A DNA stretch of 64,000 nucleotides from Polynucleobacter sp. Adler-ghost (lineage in GTDB: Bacteria > Pseudomonadota > Gammaproteobacteria > Burkholderiales > Burkholderiaceae), in the NCBI RefSeq assembly GCF_018688495.1, contig NZ_CP061320.1:1708586-1772585 (forward strand). Direction: 5' to 3'. Of the stretch, positions 16,793 through 25,699 are shown piece after piece. The position numbers and the translations under genes were made by a program. The notes beneath the pieces are model-generated. The model searched no databases. It was not told where the DNA came from and saw only the letters and a list, made by a program, of their open reading frames with translations. Within the stretch, counting starts at the first letter, position 1. Every line of letters starts with the position of its first letter.

Positions 16793-16861
16793 TGGCTTAT
16801 TTCCTTCAAATTTCTAAGAGATGTAGTCCCATATATTAAAGCGAGATGGGGGTCAGATGGG

Positions 16862-16867
16862 TATAAT
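16862..16867 (+). promoter_or_regulatory. Candidate -10 box for the Rieske oxygenase gene
   Basis: A perfect TATAAT in the 162-base divergent gap between xseB and the Rieske gene. The hexamers 16-18 bases upstream match the -35 poorly. Predicted leader about 80 bases. Confidence 0.4.
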
Positions 16868-16954
16868 CGCTTCCTTCCTTTCCAATATCGATCCGTCGAT
16901 AGTTGGATTGGTTATTCCGCTTAGCTTCGGCTGACGTTTTCGGGGGTGGGGAGA

Positions 16955-18061
16955 ATGACTAATCTGGCTACCGCGCAGCAGCTTGCGCCGTCCAACTTAC
17001 AACTGCCGGTTTCGGCCTATTTTGACGTTGATCTCTATCAGCGTGAGATTGAACTGCTTTTTAAGCAGGGCCCAGGCTATGTTGGTCACGAACTCATGGT
17101 TCCCGAGATTGGTTCTTACCAAACTTTGATATCCGAGAATGAAGGCCGCTTATTAGTCCGAAACCAAGCGGGCGTTGAACTCCTTTCTAATGTCTGCCGT
17201 CATCGCCAAGCGCTCATGCTCAATGGCAAAGGTAGAGCAGACAACATTGTTTGCCCCTTACACCGCTGGACCTATGATTTAAACGGTCAACTCATGGGCG
17301 CACCCCATTTTGAAGATAAGCCTTGCCTTAATCTCGGTAAATCACCTTTGCAGAATTGGCAAGGACTTCTATTTGAGGGTCCACGTGATGTACGCACCGA
17401 TCTTGCTAAGCTTGGCGTAGCTGATGATCTCAACTTTGAAGGCTACGTTCTAGACCATGTTGAGGTCCATGAGTGCAATTACAACTGGAAGACTTTTATT
17501 GAGGTCTACCTTGAGGACTATCACGTTGTACCGTTTCATCCAGGCTTGGGTAAGTTTGTTTCCTGCGAGGACTTACGCTGGGAATTCGGTGACTGGCACA
17601 GCGTGCAGACGGTTGGTATTCACAAGAACTTAGAGAAACCTGGCTCACCCATCTATCAAAAGTGGCATGAGGCAGTGTTGCGCCATCATCAAGGCAAGAC
17701 ACCACGACATGGCGCTATCTGGCTTACCTACTATCCCAATGTGATGGTCGAGTGGTACCCAGGTGTTTTATGTGTTTCTACATTACATCCATTGGGCCCT
17801 AATAAAACACGTAATGTGGTGGAATTTTATTACCCAGAAGAAATCGCACTCTTTGAACGAGAATTCGTAGAAGCAGAACGCGCAGCCTATATGGAAACCT
17901 GCATTGAGGATGATGAAATTGCAGAGCGCATGGATGCTGGTCGCGCCGCCTTACTAGCCCGTGGTCAAAATGAAGTGGGGCCATACCAAAGCCCCATGGA
18001 AGACGGCATGCAACATTTTCATGAATGGTACCGTCGAGCCATGAACTATCAAGGCGCATAA
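16955..18061 (+). CDS. Rieske [2Fe-2S] aromatic-ring-hydroxylating oxygenase, alpha subunit
   Basis: A 368-residue oxygenase large subunit. The Rieske cluster ligands are Cys81 and His83 in CRHRQALM, and Cys100 and His103 in VCPLHRW. The catalytic domain keeps the mononuclear-iron histidines (His190, His195) in LEDYHVVPFHPGL. I place the start at the ATG at 16955, after a G-rich ribosome site; a GTG at 16946 is also possible. No beta subunit, ferredoxin or reductase is adjacent, so this is probably an alpha-only oxygenase using a reductase encoded elsewhere. The ferredoxin-type reductase at 39700-40740 is one candidate. Substrate unknown. A sulfurtransferase follows after 38 bases. Confidence 0.88.
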   Translation: MTNLATAQQLAPSNLQLPVSAYFDVDLYQREIELLFKQGPGYVGHELMVPEIGSYQTLISENEGRLLVRNQAGVELLSNVCRHRQALMLNGKGRADNIVCPLHRWTYDLNGQLMGAPHFEDKPCLNLGKSPLQNWQGLLFEGPRDVRTDLAKLGVADDLNFEGYVLDHVEVHECNYNWKTFIEVYLEDYHVVPFHPGLGKFVSCEDLRWEFGDWHSVQTVGIHKNLEKPGSPIYQKWHEAVLRHHQGKTPRHGAIWLTYYPNVMVEWYPGVLCVSTLHPLGPNKTRNVVEFYYPEEIALFEREFVEAERAAYMETCIEDDEIAERMDAGRAALLARGQNEVGPYQSPMEDGMQHFHEWYRRAMNYQGA

Positions 18062-18099
18062 TTCAGTAACACCCATCACGCTATCTATAGGAAGCCATC

Positions 18100-18930
18100 A
18101 TGACGCCTCTCATTACTGCAAATCAATTAGAAGAAATTATTAACAGTGGTGAGAATGTATTGCTCTGTGATTGCCGCTTTGATTTAGTCGATCCACTAGC
18201 GGGTCGCAAGTCTTATTTAGAAGGTCATATTCCAGGGGCGCTCTATATCGATCTAGACCACGATTTATCAGGTGAAAAGACAGGTAAAAATGGTCGCCAT
18301 CCGCTACCCAGTCCGCAGGCTTGGGCGCAAACCAAATCTCGCTTAGGCATTGACTCCAACACTTTAGTCATTGCCTACGACAATCAGGGCTCTGTCTATG
18401 CCAGTCGCCTATGGTGGATGCTCAAAGCCACTGGCCACGCCAATGTACAAGTCTTAGATGGCGGCCTAGATGCTTGGAATGGTCCCATCGGCACCTTGCC
18501 ACGCGAAGCAACACCAACAACAACACCAGTACCCACCATGCCTTATGTTGGCTTAGTGACAGTTGAAGAGGTTGTTCACAATCTCCAGACTAAAATGAAT
18601 GTCATTGTTGATGCTCGTGCAAATGATCGCTTCCATGGTCAAAATGAAACCTTAGATCCGGTTGGCGGACATATCCCCAACGCAATCAATTACTGCTTCA
18701 GAGAAAATCTTTCCAGAAAGAGTTTTAAGGCCCCAGAACAACTCTTCAAAGACTTTGTAGATCTTTTAGGCTCAACCAAACCTTCTGAAGTCATTCATCA
18801 GTGCGGTTCTGGAGTTACGGCTTGTCATAACCTGCTAGCTATGGAAGTTGCTGGCCTTAAGGGCTCACGTGTATACGCAGGTAGCTGGAGCGAATGGTGT
18901 GCTGACCCAAGCCGACCAGTAGCCCTTTAA
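18100..18930 (+). CDS. sseA: Thiosulfate/3-mercaptopyruvate sulfurtransferase (two rhodanese domains)
   Basis: A 276-residue protein with two rhodanese domains, the first catalytically silent (about 8-130) and the second (about 152-275) carrying Cys235 in HQCGSGVTACH. The loop CGSGVTA is the 3-mercaptopyruvate sulfurtransferase type, as opposed to the rhodanese CRKGVT type. It would move sulfane sulfur to cyanide or thiol acceptors. AGGAAG precedes the ATG. Its stop overlaps the stop of the convergent ZIP gene. A cyanide or sulfur link to the nitrile block 13 kb away is not supported. Confidence 0.88.
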   Translation: MTPLITANQLEEIINSGENVLLCDCRFDLVDPLAGRKSYLEGHIPGALYIDLDHDLSGEKTGKNGRHPLPSPQAWAQTKSRLGIDSNTLVIAYDNQGSVYASRLWWMLKATGHANVQVLDGGLDAWNGPIGTLPREATPTTTPVPTMPYVGLVTVEEVVHNLQTKMNVIVDARANDRFHGQNETLDPVGGHIPNAINYCFRENLSRKSFKAPEQLFKDFVDLLGSTKPSEVIHQCGSGVTACHNLLAMEVAGLKGSRVYAGSWSEWCADPSRPVAL

Positions 18931-19700
18931 TGCAAAAGTGAAAGCAGAATTACCAAGCCAACGCCGCAGGCAATCAAAATCGTTTGACGCAAAGATTCAG
19001 CCCAATGTGGGCGCCGGTGCATCTGTGGAATCAGATCACTTACCGCAATATAAATAAAACTACTTGAGGCAATGACCAATAAATAAGGCATTACCGCATG
19101 AGCCCGCTCCAAAAAGAAGTAAGCCAATACACCACCTAGTACTGCAGCTAAGCCGCAAATGAAGTTGTATATCAAAGCACGAGTGCGGGTAAATCCAGCG
19201 TTCAGCAATACGATGAAATCACCAATCTCTTGCGGAATCTCGTGAGCAATGATGGCAATCGCAGTAAAGATACCCACCTGGTAATCAGCCATGAACGCGG
19301 CGGCAATCAAGACACCATCAACAAAATTGTGTATGCCATCGCCGACCAAAATCATCCAGCCACTACGACCCGCGACTTCCGCATCATGACCATGGTGATG
19401 ATCATGACCATCTCCTTCGTGATGATGGCTATGACGTAATAAAGAAATTTTCTCGAGCAAGAAAAAGCCTAAAAGTCCTGCAAGCAAGGTGGCAAATAGC
19501 AGCTGCGGGTTCACGCCCGGCATCGTGAAGGCTTCGGGCAATGAATGAAGCAAGGCAGTGGCTAGCAAAATACCCACTGACACACTTACCATGCTATGAA
19601 CCATCTTTGATAGCAAAGACAAAGAAAAACTTGCAGCAACGAGAACGCTAGTAGTCCCCGCTAGCGCTGTTACCAACAAGATGCTTTGCAATACTGACAT
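18927..19700 (-). CDS. ZIP family divalent metal transporter
   Basis: A 257-residue membrane protein with about eight segments. The signature metal-site helices are clear: HNFVDGVLIAAAF (about residues 123-135) and HEIPQEIGDFIVLLNAG (about 152-168). Between helices 3 and 4 lies a histidine-rich loop (about 88-110, including HSHHHEG and HDHHHGHD) typical of Zn2+ or Fe2+ sensing or loading. ZIP proteins bring zinc or iron into the cytoplasm. It lies six bases after the dienelactone hydrolase gene on the same strand. Confidence 0.9.
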   Translation of the reverse strand: MSVLQSILLVTALAGTTSVLVAASFSLSLLSKMVHSMVSVSVGILLATALLHSLPEAFTMPGVNPQLLFATLLAGLLGFFLLEKISLLRHSHHHEGDGHDHHHGHDAEVAGRSGWMILVGDGIHNFVDGVLIAAAFMADYQVGIFTAIAIIAHEIPQEIGDFIVLLNAGFTRTRALIYNFICGLAAVLGGVLAYFFLERAHAVMPYLLVIASSSFIYIAVSDLIPQMHRRPHWAESLRQTILIACGVGLVILLSLLH

Positions 19701-19705
19701 GGAAA

Positions 19706-20602
19706 TTAGGCAACCCCGTTTTGTTTAAACCAGGCAATGCATTTTTCCCAACCATCTTTTGCAGGACCTTCGCGATAGGTAGCGCGGTAGTCTGCATGGA
19801 AAGCATGTGGTGCATCAGGATAGATTTCAAAACGAGAGGCTTTGGCTGCTGGATTTTTGGGGGCTGCTTTTGCAAGTGCTTCACGCATTTGCTCAACACT
19901 CTCTAAGGATATTCCGGTATCAGCACCACCATATAAGCCCAGCACTGGGGCTTTGAGGTCAGCGGCAATGTCCACAGGGTGGCGCGGATTACCTTCTGTT
20001 TTTTCACCAATGACGCGGCCATACCAAGCTACACCAGCTTTCACCTGAGGGAGCGTGGCCGATAGCCAAGTAATGCGACCACCCCAGCAAAATCCAGTAA
20101 CGCCAACTTTTTTCAAGTTGCCACCGTTCTTGCCGGCCCATACTAAGGCTGCTTGTAAGTCATTAAGAACTTGAGTATCACCAGTTGGGGCAACGATATT
20201 TTTTTGAATCTCGGCAATAGTGCCGTAAGTGTTCGGATCGCCAGCACGTGTAAAGAATTCCGGAGCAATTGCCATGTAACCCAATTTAGCAAAACGTCGC
20301 GTGACATCGGCAATGTATTCGTGTACGCCAAAGATTTCGCTGGCAACAATCACAATCGGCAAAGCACCTTTGGCTTTTTCTGGGCGTGAAACATAAGCAG
20401 GCATCTGAAAACTTCCTACTGGAATCATTTGCTCGCCTGCTTTAATGCCGGTGAAATCCGTTTCGATCGCTGCGGCCATGACTGGCTCAGAAGCGGCTAC
20501 AAATCCAATTCCCATGGTTGTTGCTGTAATAGCAGAGGCTTTCATAAAACCCCTTCTATCGCTAGACACCATTTTTGAACTCTGATCTTTTTTAGTTGTC
20601 AT
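19706..20602 (-). CDS. Dienelactone hydrolase family protein with Tat signal
   Basis: A 298-residue alpha/beta-hydrolase. The nucleophile is Cys172 in GVTGFCWGGR, with an Asp in GGADTG (about 226) and a His in PDAPHAFHA (about 271) completing the triad, as in carboxymethylenebutenolidase. Residues 13-46 hold a twin-arginine signal (SSDRRGFMKASAI, then a hydrophobic run ending VMAAA), so the enzyme should be exported folded to the periplasm. Most catabolic dienelactone hydrolases are cytoplasmic, so this belongs to the exported branch. Substrate unknown. It lies 16 bases after polA's stop region, on the same strand. Confidence 0.9.
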   Translation of the reverse strand: MTTKKDQSSKMVSSDRRGFMKASAITATTMGIGFVAASEPVMAAAIETDFTGIKAGEQMIPVGSFQMPAYVSRPEKAKGALPIVIVASEIFGVHEYIADVTRRFAKLGYMAIAPEFFTRAGDPNTYGTIAEIQKNIVAPTGDTQVLNDLQAALVWAGKNGGNLKKVGVTGFCWGGRITWLSATLPQVKAGVAWYGRVIGEKTEGNPRHPVDIAADLKAPVLGLYGGADTGISLESVEQMREALAKAAPKNPAAKASRFEIYPDAPHAFHADYRATYREGPAKDGWEKCIAWFKQNGVA

Positions 20603-20618
20603 CTCTTAGTCTCCTGAT

Positions 20619-23444
20619 TTAGTGCGCTTCTTCCCAATTATCGCCAATCCCAATACCCACTACCAGCGGAACCTTCAGCTCAGCCACCTTACACATTAAA
20701 TCGGGTAGTTTTGCTTGTAAAAGCGCCAGCTCATCTAGTGGTACGTCAAATACCAGCTCATCGTGGACCTGGAGCAACATGCGAGTCTTGAGCTGCTCTT
20801 TTTCCAACCAGTTTTCGACCGCAATCATGGCCAATTTGATCAGATCAGCTGCAGTTCCCTGCATTGGCGCATTAATTGCGGCCCGCTCTGCTCCTTGGCG
20901 GCGAGGACCGCTCCCCTTAATTTCTGGGAGCCATAGCCGTCTACCAAAGACTGTTTCAACATAACCATTCTCTCTAGCCTCCAAACGAGTTCGCTCCATA
21001 TACTGAGCAACTCCTGGATAGCGATCAAAGTACTTGGCAATATAGTTCTGGGCTGCTGAACGCTCGATACCAAGATTACCGGCTAGGCCAAAGGCACTCA
21101 TGCCATAAATTAAGCCAAAGTTAATGACCTTGGCATAGCGACGCTGCTCGGATGTCACACTTTCCAGGGGCACCCCAAAGATCTCGGCAGCTGTAGCTTG
21201 GTGTACGTCTTTACCTGCAGCGAATGCAGCTAATAAGTTTTCATCCTCAGCAATGTGCGCCATGATGCGTAATTCAATTTGTGAATAGTCGGCGGAAAGC
21301 AACTTACAACCCTCGGCCGGAATGAACGCCTCTCGAATTCGACGACCCTCTTCCGTGCGTACAGGAATATTTTGCAAGTTCGGATCACTTGAAGCCAAAC
21401 GCCCCGTCACCGCAGTCGCCTGAGAAAAACTCGTATGTACTCGTCCTGTTTTAGAGTCTGCCATACGCGGGAGCTTCTCGATGTAGGTCGACATCAACTT
21501 AGCGAGACTACGATAATCCAAGATACGCGCAGGCAAGGGATAGTCTTCTGCCAACTTCTGCAACACCTCCTCATCAGTCGATGGCGCACCGGATGGCGTC
21601 TTTTTAATTACGGGAAGCTCTAACTGTCCAAATAAAATCTCTGCGATCTGCTTGGGGGACTGAATATTAAAAGGCTGCCCAGCTAACTTATGAATCTCGC
21701 CCTCTAAAGCAAGCAAACGTTTGCCGACCTCTTGACCTTGCTGAGCTAGCAAGGCAGAGTCAATCCGAATTCCATTGCGCTCCATAACGCCCAAGACCCG
21801 CATTGCTGGCATCTCTATATTTTCATAAACATACAGGAGACCAGGGCTTGCCTGAATTTGTGGCCACAATACTTGATGCAATCGTAAGGTAATGTCAGCA
21901 TCTTCTGCCGCGTAGTCGGTAGCGATCTTCAGGTCGACTTGATCAAAGCCAATCTGATGCACACCCTTTCCACATACCTCTTCATACTTAATGGTCTTCA
22001 TGCCGAGATGTCGCTCAGCTAAGTTATCCATATTGTGTGGCATATGCGATTCGAGTACATAAGATTCCAACATAGTGTCAAAAGTAATGCCTTGCAAAGC
22101 AATGCCGTAGTTCGCAAAGATGTGACTGTCGTACTTGAGGTTTTGCCCTACCTTTAGATTGGTAGCGCTTTCTAGCCAAGGCTTCATGCGCGCCAACACC
22201 AGTTCGCGGCTAAGCTGAGCTTCTCCATTGCGATGCGCTACTGGTATGTAACATGCCTCTCCAGGAGTGATGCAAAGCGAGATGCCAACAAGCTCAGCAG
22301 ATAGAGCATCTATGCTAGTGGTTTCGGTATCCACCGCCGTAAGAGCAGCTCCTTGAATTTTTTTAATCCAATGATCTAGCGTCACTTCATCAACTACACA
22401 CTCATAGTGTTTTGCAATCGCACCTTGCAAATCCGTCGTTTCTTGAGATAAGGCAGTGGTCGCTTCTGTAGCAGTGGGGCCAAATTTCTTGGTTGTGCCT
22501 TTTACATTCCCTTCAGCAGCATTTTTAATGGGACTACCGGCTAAATCAAAGTCGCTATTGGCCTCAAGAACCGCTCCACCCAATTGCTTCTCAACGTCAC
22601 GTAACCAAGTCTTAAAAGCGTAGCGCTCAAACAACTCACGCAAAAGCGGCGCATCTTCTGGTTTTGCATGCAGGTCATCTAAACCCGGAAGATGTGGAGA
22701 TAAATCGCAATCGGTTTTGACCGTAATGAGCTGACGTGCTTGCGGCAGCCACTCCAAACTATTTCGCAAGTTCTCGCCAACAACACCCTTCACTTGGTCA
22801 GCATTTGCCATCAGGTTATCTAAGTCACCAAACTCAGCCAACCATTTGTTTGCAGTTTTGGGGCCGGCTTTAGGAACGCCTGGTACGTTGTCAACCGCAT
22901 CACCAATGATGGAAAGGTAATCTACGATGCGCTCTGGAGGCACTCCGAATTTTTCAATGACGCCATTGATATCCAACTTCTCATTGGTCATCGTATTAAT
23001 TAAGGTGACAGAAGCGTTCACTAGCTGAGCCAAATCTTTATCGCCAGTAGAAATAATCGTTTCCCAGCCAGCTTGGGTTGCTTGGCTAGCTAAGGTGGCA
23101 ATCACATCATCGGCCTCAACCCCAGAAACCATTAATACCGGCCAACCCAAAGCCTTCACCATGGCATGGATCGGCTCAATCTGCTTGACTAAATCTTCAG
23201 GCATGGGCGAGCGATGTGCTTTGTACTCAGGATACATTTCGTCCCGGAAAGTCTTACCTTTAGCGTCGAAAACACAAGCAATGTGGTCAGCCTTGAGTTC
23301 CGAGCGAGCTCGGCGCATCATATTCACCATTCCATAGATGGCCCCAGTTGGGTCGCCTACCCCATTTCTAAGGTCTGGCATGGCATGGAAGGCGCGATAG
23401 AGGTAGCTAGAGCCGTCTACCAACAAGAGTCTATGTTTAGTCAT
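20619..23444 (-). CDS. polA: DNA polymerase I
   Basis: A 941-residue Pol I from the ATG at 23444 (MTKHRLLLVDGSSYLYRAFH), the normal family start; 18 further codons upstream are open but unlike the family. The 5'-nuclease domain is residues 1 to about 300, a 3'-5' exonuclease domain follows (DTETTSIDAL near 375, LKYDSHIF near 430), and the polymerase domain carries SADYSQIELRIMAHIAED (motif A), the O-helix RRYAKVINFGLIYGM and VHDELVFD (motif C). All catalytic acidic residues look intact. A -10-like TACGAT ends six bases before this ATG, suggesting a leaderless message. Confidence 0.96.
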   Translation of the reverse strand: MTKHRLLLVDGSSYLYRAFHAMPDLRNGVGDPTGAIYGMVNMMRRARSELKADHIACVFDAKGKTFRDEMYPEYKAHRSPMPEDLVKQIEPIHAMVKALGWPVLMVSGVEADDVIATLASQATQAGWETIISTGDKDLAQLVNASVTLINTMTNEKLDINGVIEKFGVPPERIVDYLSIIGDAVDNVPGVPKAGPKTANKWLAEFGDLDNLMANADQVKGVVGENLRNSLEWLPQARQLITVKTDCDLSPHLPGLDDLHAKPEDAPLLRELFERYAFKTWLRDVEKQLGGAVLEANSDFDLAGSPIKNAAEGNVKGTTKKFGPTATEATTALSQETTDLQGAIAKHYECVVDEVTLDHWIKKIQGAALTAVDTETTSIDALSAELVGISLCITPGEACYIPVAHRNGEAQLSRELVLARMKPWLESATNLKVGQNLKYDSHIFANYGIALQGITFDTMLESYVLESHMPHNMDNLAERHLGMKTIKYEEVCGKGVHQIGFDQVDLKIATDYAAEDADITLRLHQVLWPQIQASPGLLYVYENIEMPAMRVLGVMERNGIRIDSALLAQQGQEVGKRLLALEGEIHKLAGQPFNIQSPKQIAEILFGQLELPVIKKTPSGAPSTDEEVLQKLAEDYPLPARILDYRSLAKLMSTYIEKLPRMADSKTGRVHTSFSQATAVTGRLASSDPNLQNIPVRTEEGRRIREAFIPAEGCKLLSADYSQIELRIMAHIAEDENLLAAFAAGKDVHQATAAEIFGVPLESVTSEQRRYAKVINFGLIYGMSAFGLAGNLGIERSAAQNYIAKYFDRYPGVAQYMERTRLEARENGYVETVFGRRLWLPEIKGSGPRRQGAERAAINAPMQGTAADLIKLAMIAVENWLEKEQLKTRMLLQVHDELVFDVPLDELALLQAKLPDLMCKVAELKVPLVVGIGIGDNWEEAH

Positions 23445-23450
23445 ACCGCA

Positions 23451-23460
23451 ATCGTACAAT
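23451..23460. promoter_or_regulatory. Overlapping divergent -10 boxes, polA / DUF2782-like gene
   Basis: Leftward TACGAT occupies 23456-23451, six bases before the polA ATG at 23444. Rightward TACAAT occupies 23455-23460 and would give a leader of about 60 bases for the gene at 23526. No convincing -35 was found for either, so this is tentative. Confidence 0.4.
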
Positions 23461-23525
23461 CTAGTTGCTAACTGCCTACAGATCAGGTTCAAATCCACCT
23501 GAAAAGAGGCCTAAAAAGGTGAAAA

Positions 23526-23933
23526 ATGATGCACGCTCTAACTAACTTACTCCACTCTTCTTTGAGCCAAACCCTTGTTCTGACAAGCTTTTTTGTGGCT
23601 TCTGCCTCTTTTGGCCAGAATTTTGCACACGCCCAAAACAATTCTCAAGCTCTGAGCCCCTCCGAGTTGCAGCGTATCAATAGTCAGCCTTTAGCACCCG
23701 CAGTGAGCGCCTCTCAAGCAACCAGCGCACCTGAAGGTCGTAAACCGAGCTTTCAACACAAAGAAGCTACTGGCACTGAAATTACCGAATACAAAGATAC
23801 CAATGCACCCACCCAGGTGGACGTTAAGACACGCTATACCAGCTACGAAATGGCGCCCCCGGCAACAGTGATGCCTGGCATACCAAAAGAAACTGACCTG
23901 ATCAGCGTACCGAGCATCAGCATTCCTTTTTAA
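23526..23933 (+). CDS. Exported DUF2782-like protein of unknown function
   Basis: A 135-residue protein with an N-terminal signal peptide (hydrophobic about residues 10-33, cleavage probably after FAHA near 37). After a Ser/Pro/Ala-rich stretch comes EITEYKDTNAPTQVDVKTRYTSYEM, which resembles the DUF2782 core, and a C-terminal proline-containing tail. DUF2782 genes are recalled beside polA and thrB in beta- and gammaproteobacteria, as here. Two ATGs at 23526 and 23529 are equivalent. It is 9 bases before thrB. Function unknown; cell-envelope location is inferred from the signal peptide. Confidence 0.75.
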   Translation: MMHALTNLLHSSLSQTLVLTSFFVASASFGQNFAHAQNNSQALSPSELQRINSQPLAPAVSASQATSAPEGRKPSFQHKEATGTEITEYKDTNAPTQVDVKTRYTSYEMAPPATVMPGIPKETDLISVPSISIPF

Positions 23934-23942
23934 TCTTTATTC

Positions 23943-24920
23943 ATGGCCGTCTTCACCCCTATTGAACTAAGCGATATCTCCGCTTGGATCTCAAGCGACT
24001 TTGATATCGGGCAGGCCATCGATATTCGTGGAATTCATGGAGGTATTGAGAATTCCAATTTCTTTCTCGACACCGAGAAAGATGGCAAGAAACAAGAATA
24101 TGTTCTGACTATTTTTGAAAGACTCTCTGCAGAGCAGCTTCCTTACTACCTAGAGCTGATGCGCCACTTGGCCAATAAAAATATTCCAGTACCTAAGCCG
24201 CTTGAAAATAAGCGGGGGCAAATTTTATTTAATCTCAAAGGTAAGCCTGCAGCAATTGTGAGCAAGCTTCCCGGCCTTTCTAGGCTTGCGCCCGAAGCTA
24301 AGCATTGCGCCTTGGTTGGAGAGTCTTTAGCCAAAATGCATTTAGCCAGCAGCGACTTTAAGCAAACTCAAGAGAATCTTCGCAGTCTTTCTTGGTGGCA
24401 AAAAACAGTTCCACAAGTGTTGTCACACTTGAGTGACACACAAAAAGAGTTACTGACTAGCGAGCTCTTAACCCAAGAGCAATTCTTTAGCTCTGAAGCC
24501 TATAAATCACTGCCACAAGGAGCAAGTCATTGCGATCTCTTTAGAGATAACGTGCTATTTGATCCTCAAGGCACAGGTGATAGCTCTCAAGATCAGCTTG
24601 GCGGTTTCTTCGACTTTTATTTCGCTGGAACAGATAAGTGGTTATTTGATTTAGCAGTTACTGCAAATGACTGGTGTCTTGCTGACAATAAGCAAGATTT
24701 AGATCCTGCTCGTCTTAAGGCGCTAATGGATGCCTATCAATCAATTCGACCACTCACCACTGAAGAACAAACAAGTTGGCCACTCATGTTGCGCGCTGCA
24801 GCTCTGCGTTTTTGGATCTCCCGCCTGTGGGATTTTTATTTACCACGTGATGCGCAAATGCTCACCCCACATAACCCTCGTCATTTCGAAAATATTCTCT
24901 TAAGTCGCAAGGTAATATGA
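23943..24920 (+). CDS. thrB: Homoserine kinase (choline-kinase-like ThrB)
   Basis: A 325-residue kinase phosphorylating homoserine on the way to threonine. It belongs to the aminoglycoside/choline-kinase fold, the form used by many betaproteobacteria, rather than the GHMP fold of E. coli ThrB. Visible marks are FTPIELSDISAWI at the start, GIENSNFFLDT near 37 for nucleotide binding, the catalytic loop HCDLFRDNVLFD (about residues 197-208) and GFFDFYFAG (about 221-229). Its stop overlaps the start of the next membrane-protein gene (ATGA). Confidence 0.93.
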   Translation: MAVFTPIELSDISAWISSDFDIGQAIDIRGIHGGIENSNFFLDTEKDGKKQEYVLTIFERLSAEQLPYYLELMRHLANKNIPVPKPLENKRGQILFNLKGKPAAIVSKLPGLSRLAPEAKHCALVGESLAKMHLASSDFKQTQENLRSLSWWQKTVPQVLSHLSDTQKELLTSELLTQEQFFSSEAYKSLPQGASHCDLFRDNVLFDPQGTGDSSQDQLGGFFDFYFAGTDKWLFDLAVTANDWCLADNKQDLDPARLKALMDAYQSIRPLTTEEQTSWPLMLRAAALRFWISRLWDFYLPRDAQMLTPHNPRHFENILLSRKVI

Positions 24921-25699
24921 AACTCAATTCCGTCGCCCCAAAAGAGGGTTACACCTGGATACGTCAAGGTATTTGGCTTTTCAAACAAAATCCTTTGGGT
25001 TTTTTGATGCTGGTATTCATGTACATATTTTTGGCGCAACTTGCGGTACTTGTACCCGTGATAGGGATTTTTGCCGTCTTATTGCTCACGCCCACTTTGT
25101 CAGTTGGCTTTATGACTGCCTGTCGCCTAGCAATTCAAAAAGAGCGTATTCGGCCCTCGGTATACGTGATTGCACTGCAATCCACCCCCATGGTTCGTAA
25201 ACGCATTCTCCAATTAGGTTTGGTCTATGCCGCGCTTATTCTGGCCCTCAGCTTTATCTTAAGTATGTTGGTAGATTTTGAGTTGCTCATTCCACTAATG
25301 ACTAACGACAAGCCCATTACTCCAGAAGTTATCAATCAGATTTATCTGATTCTCTTTTTTGGTGGACTTCTTTATGTGCCAGTGGCAATGTTGATGTGGT
25401 TTTCTCCCGTACTCGTTGCTTGGTCTGATATGCCCATAGCACAAGCGCTTTTTTCCAGCGCTGTTGCTTGCTGGACCAATCGAGGCGCATTCTGTTTATA
25501 TCTCGCAATTTGGGGTGCGATCTTAATCGCCATTCCTTTGACAATTGGCTCTATCTTTGATGCTCTCGACTTAGGTCAAGCCGCATCATTCATCATCGCC
25601 CCTATTTCCATGGCAGGGCTGACTGTGATGCACTGCTCTTTCTTCGCCACATGGAAAGCATGCTTTGCTGAAAAAGAATCAGCTAGTTTAATCGCCTAA
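24917..25699 (+). CDS. BPSS1780-type multi-pass membrane protein, function unknown
   Basis: A 260-residue protein with about six hydrophobic segments and the opening GYTWIRQGIWLFKQNPLGFL. It matches the family I recall as BPSS1780, found next to thrB in Burkholderiales. Its ATG overlaps the thrB stop by four bases, so translation is coupled. Its own stop overlaps the convergent uvrD stop. No catalytic motif is evident; an inner-membrane role is all that can be said. Confidence 0.8.
   Translation: MKLNSVAPKEGYTWIRQGIWLFKQNPLGFLMLVFMYIFLAQLAVLVPVIGIFAVLLLTPTLSVGFMTACRLAIQKERIRPSVYVIALQSTPMVRKRILQLGLVYAALILALSFILSMLVDFELLIPLMTNDKPITPEVINQIYLILFFGGLLYVPVAMLMWFSPVLVAWSDMPIAQALFSSAVACWTNRGAFCLYLAIWGAILIAIPLTIGSIFDALDLGQAASFIIAPISMAGLTVMHCSFFATWKACFAEKESASLIA

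Noticed and set aside
18100..18930. sseA considered as part of a cyanide-handling system together with the nitrilase
   Set aside because: It is 13 kb away, in a core region, with a mercaptopyruvate-type CGSGVTA loop. Nitrilase does not release cyanide.
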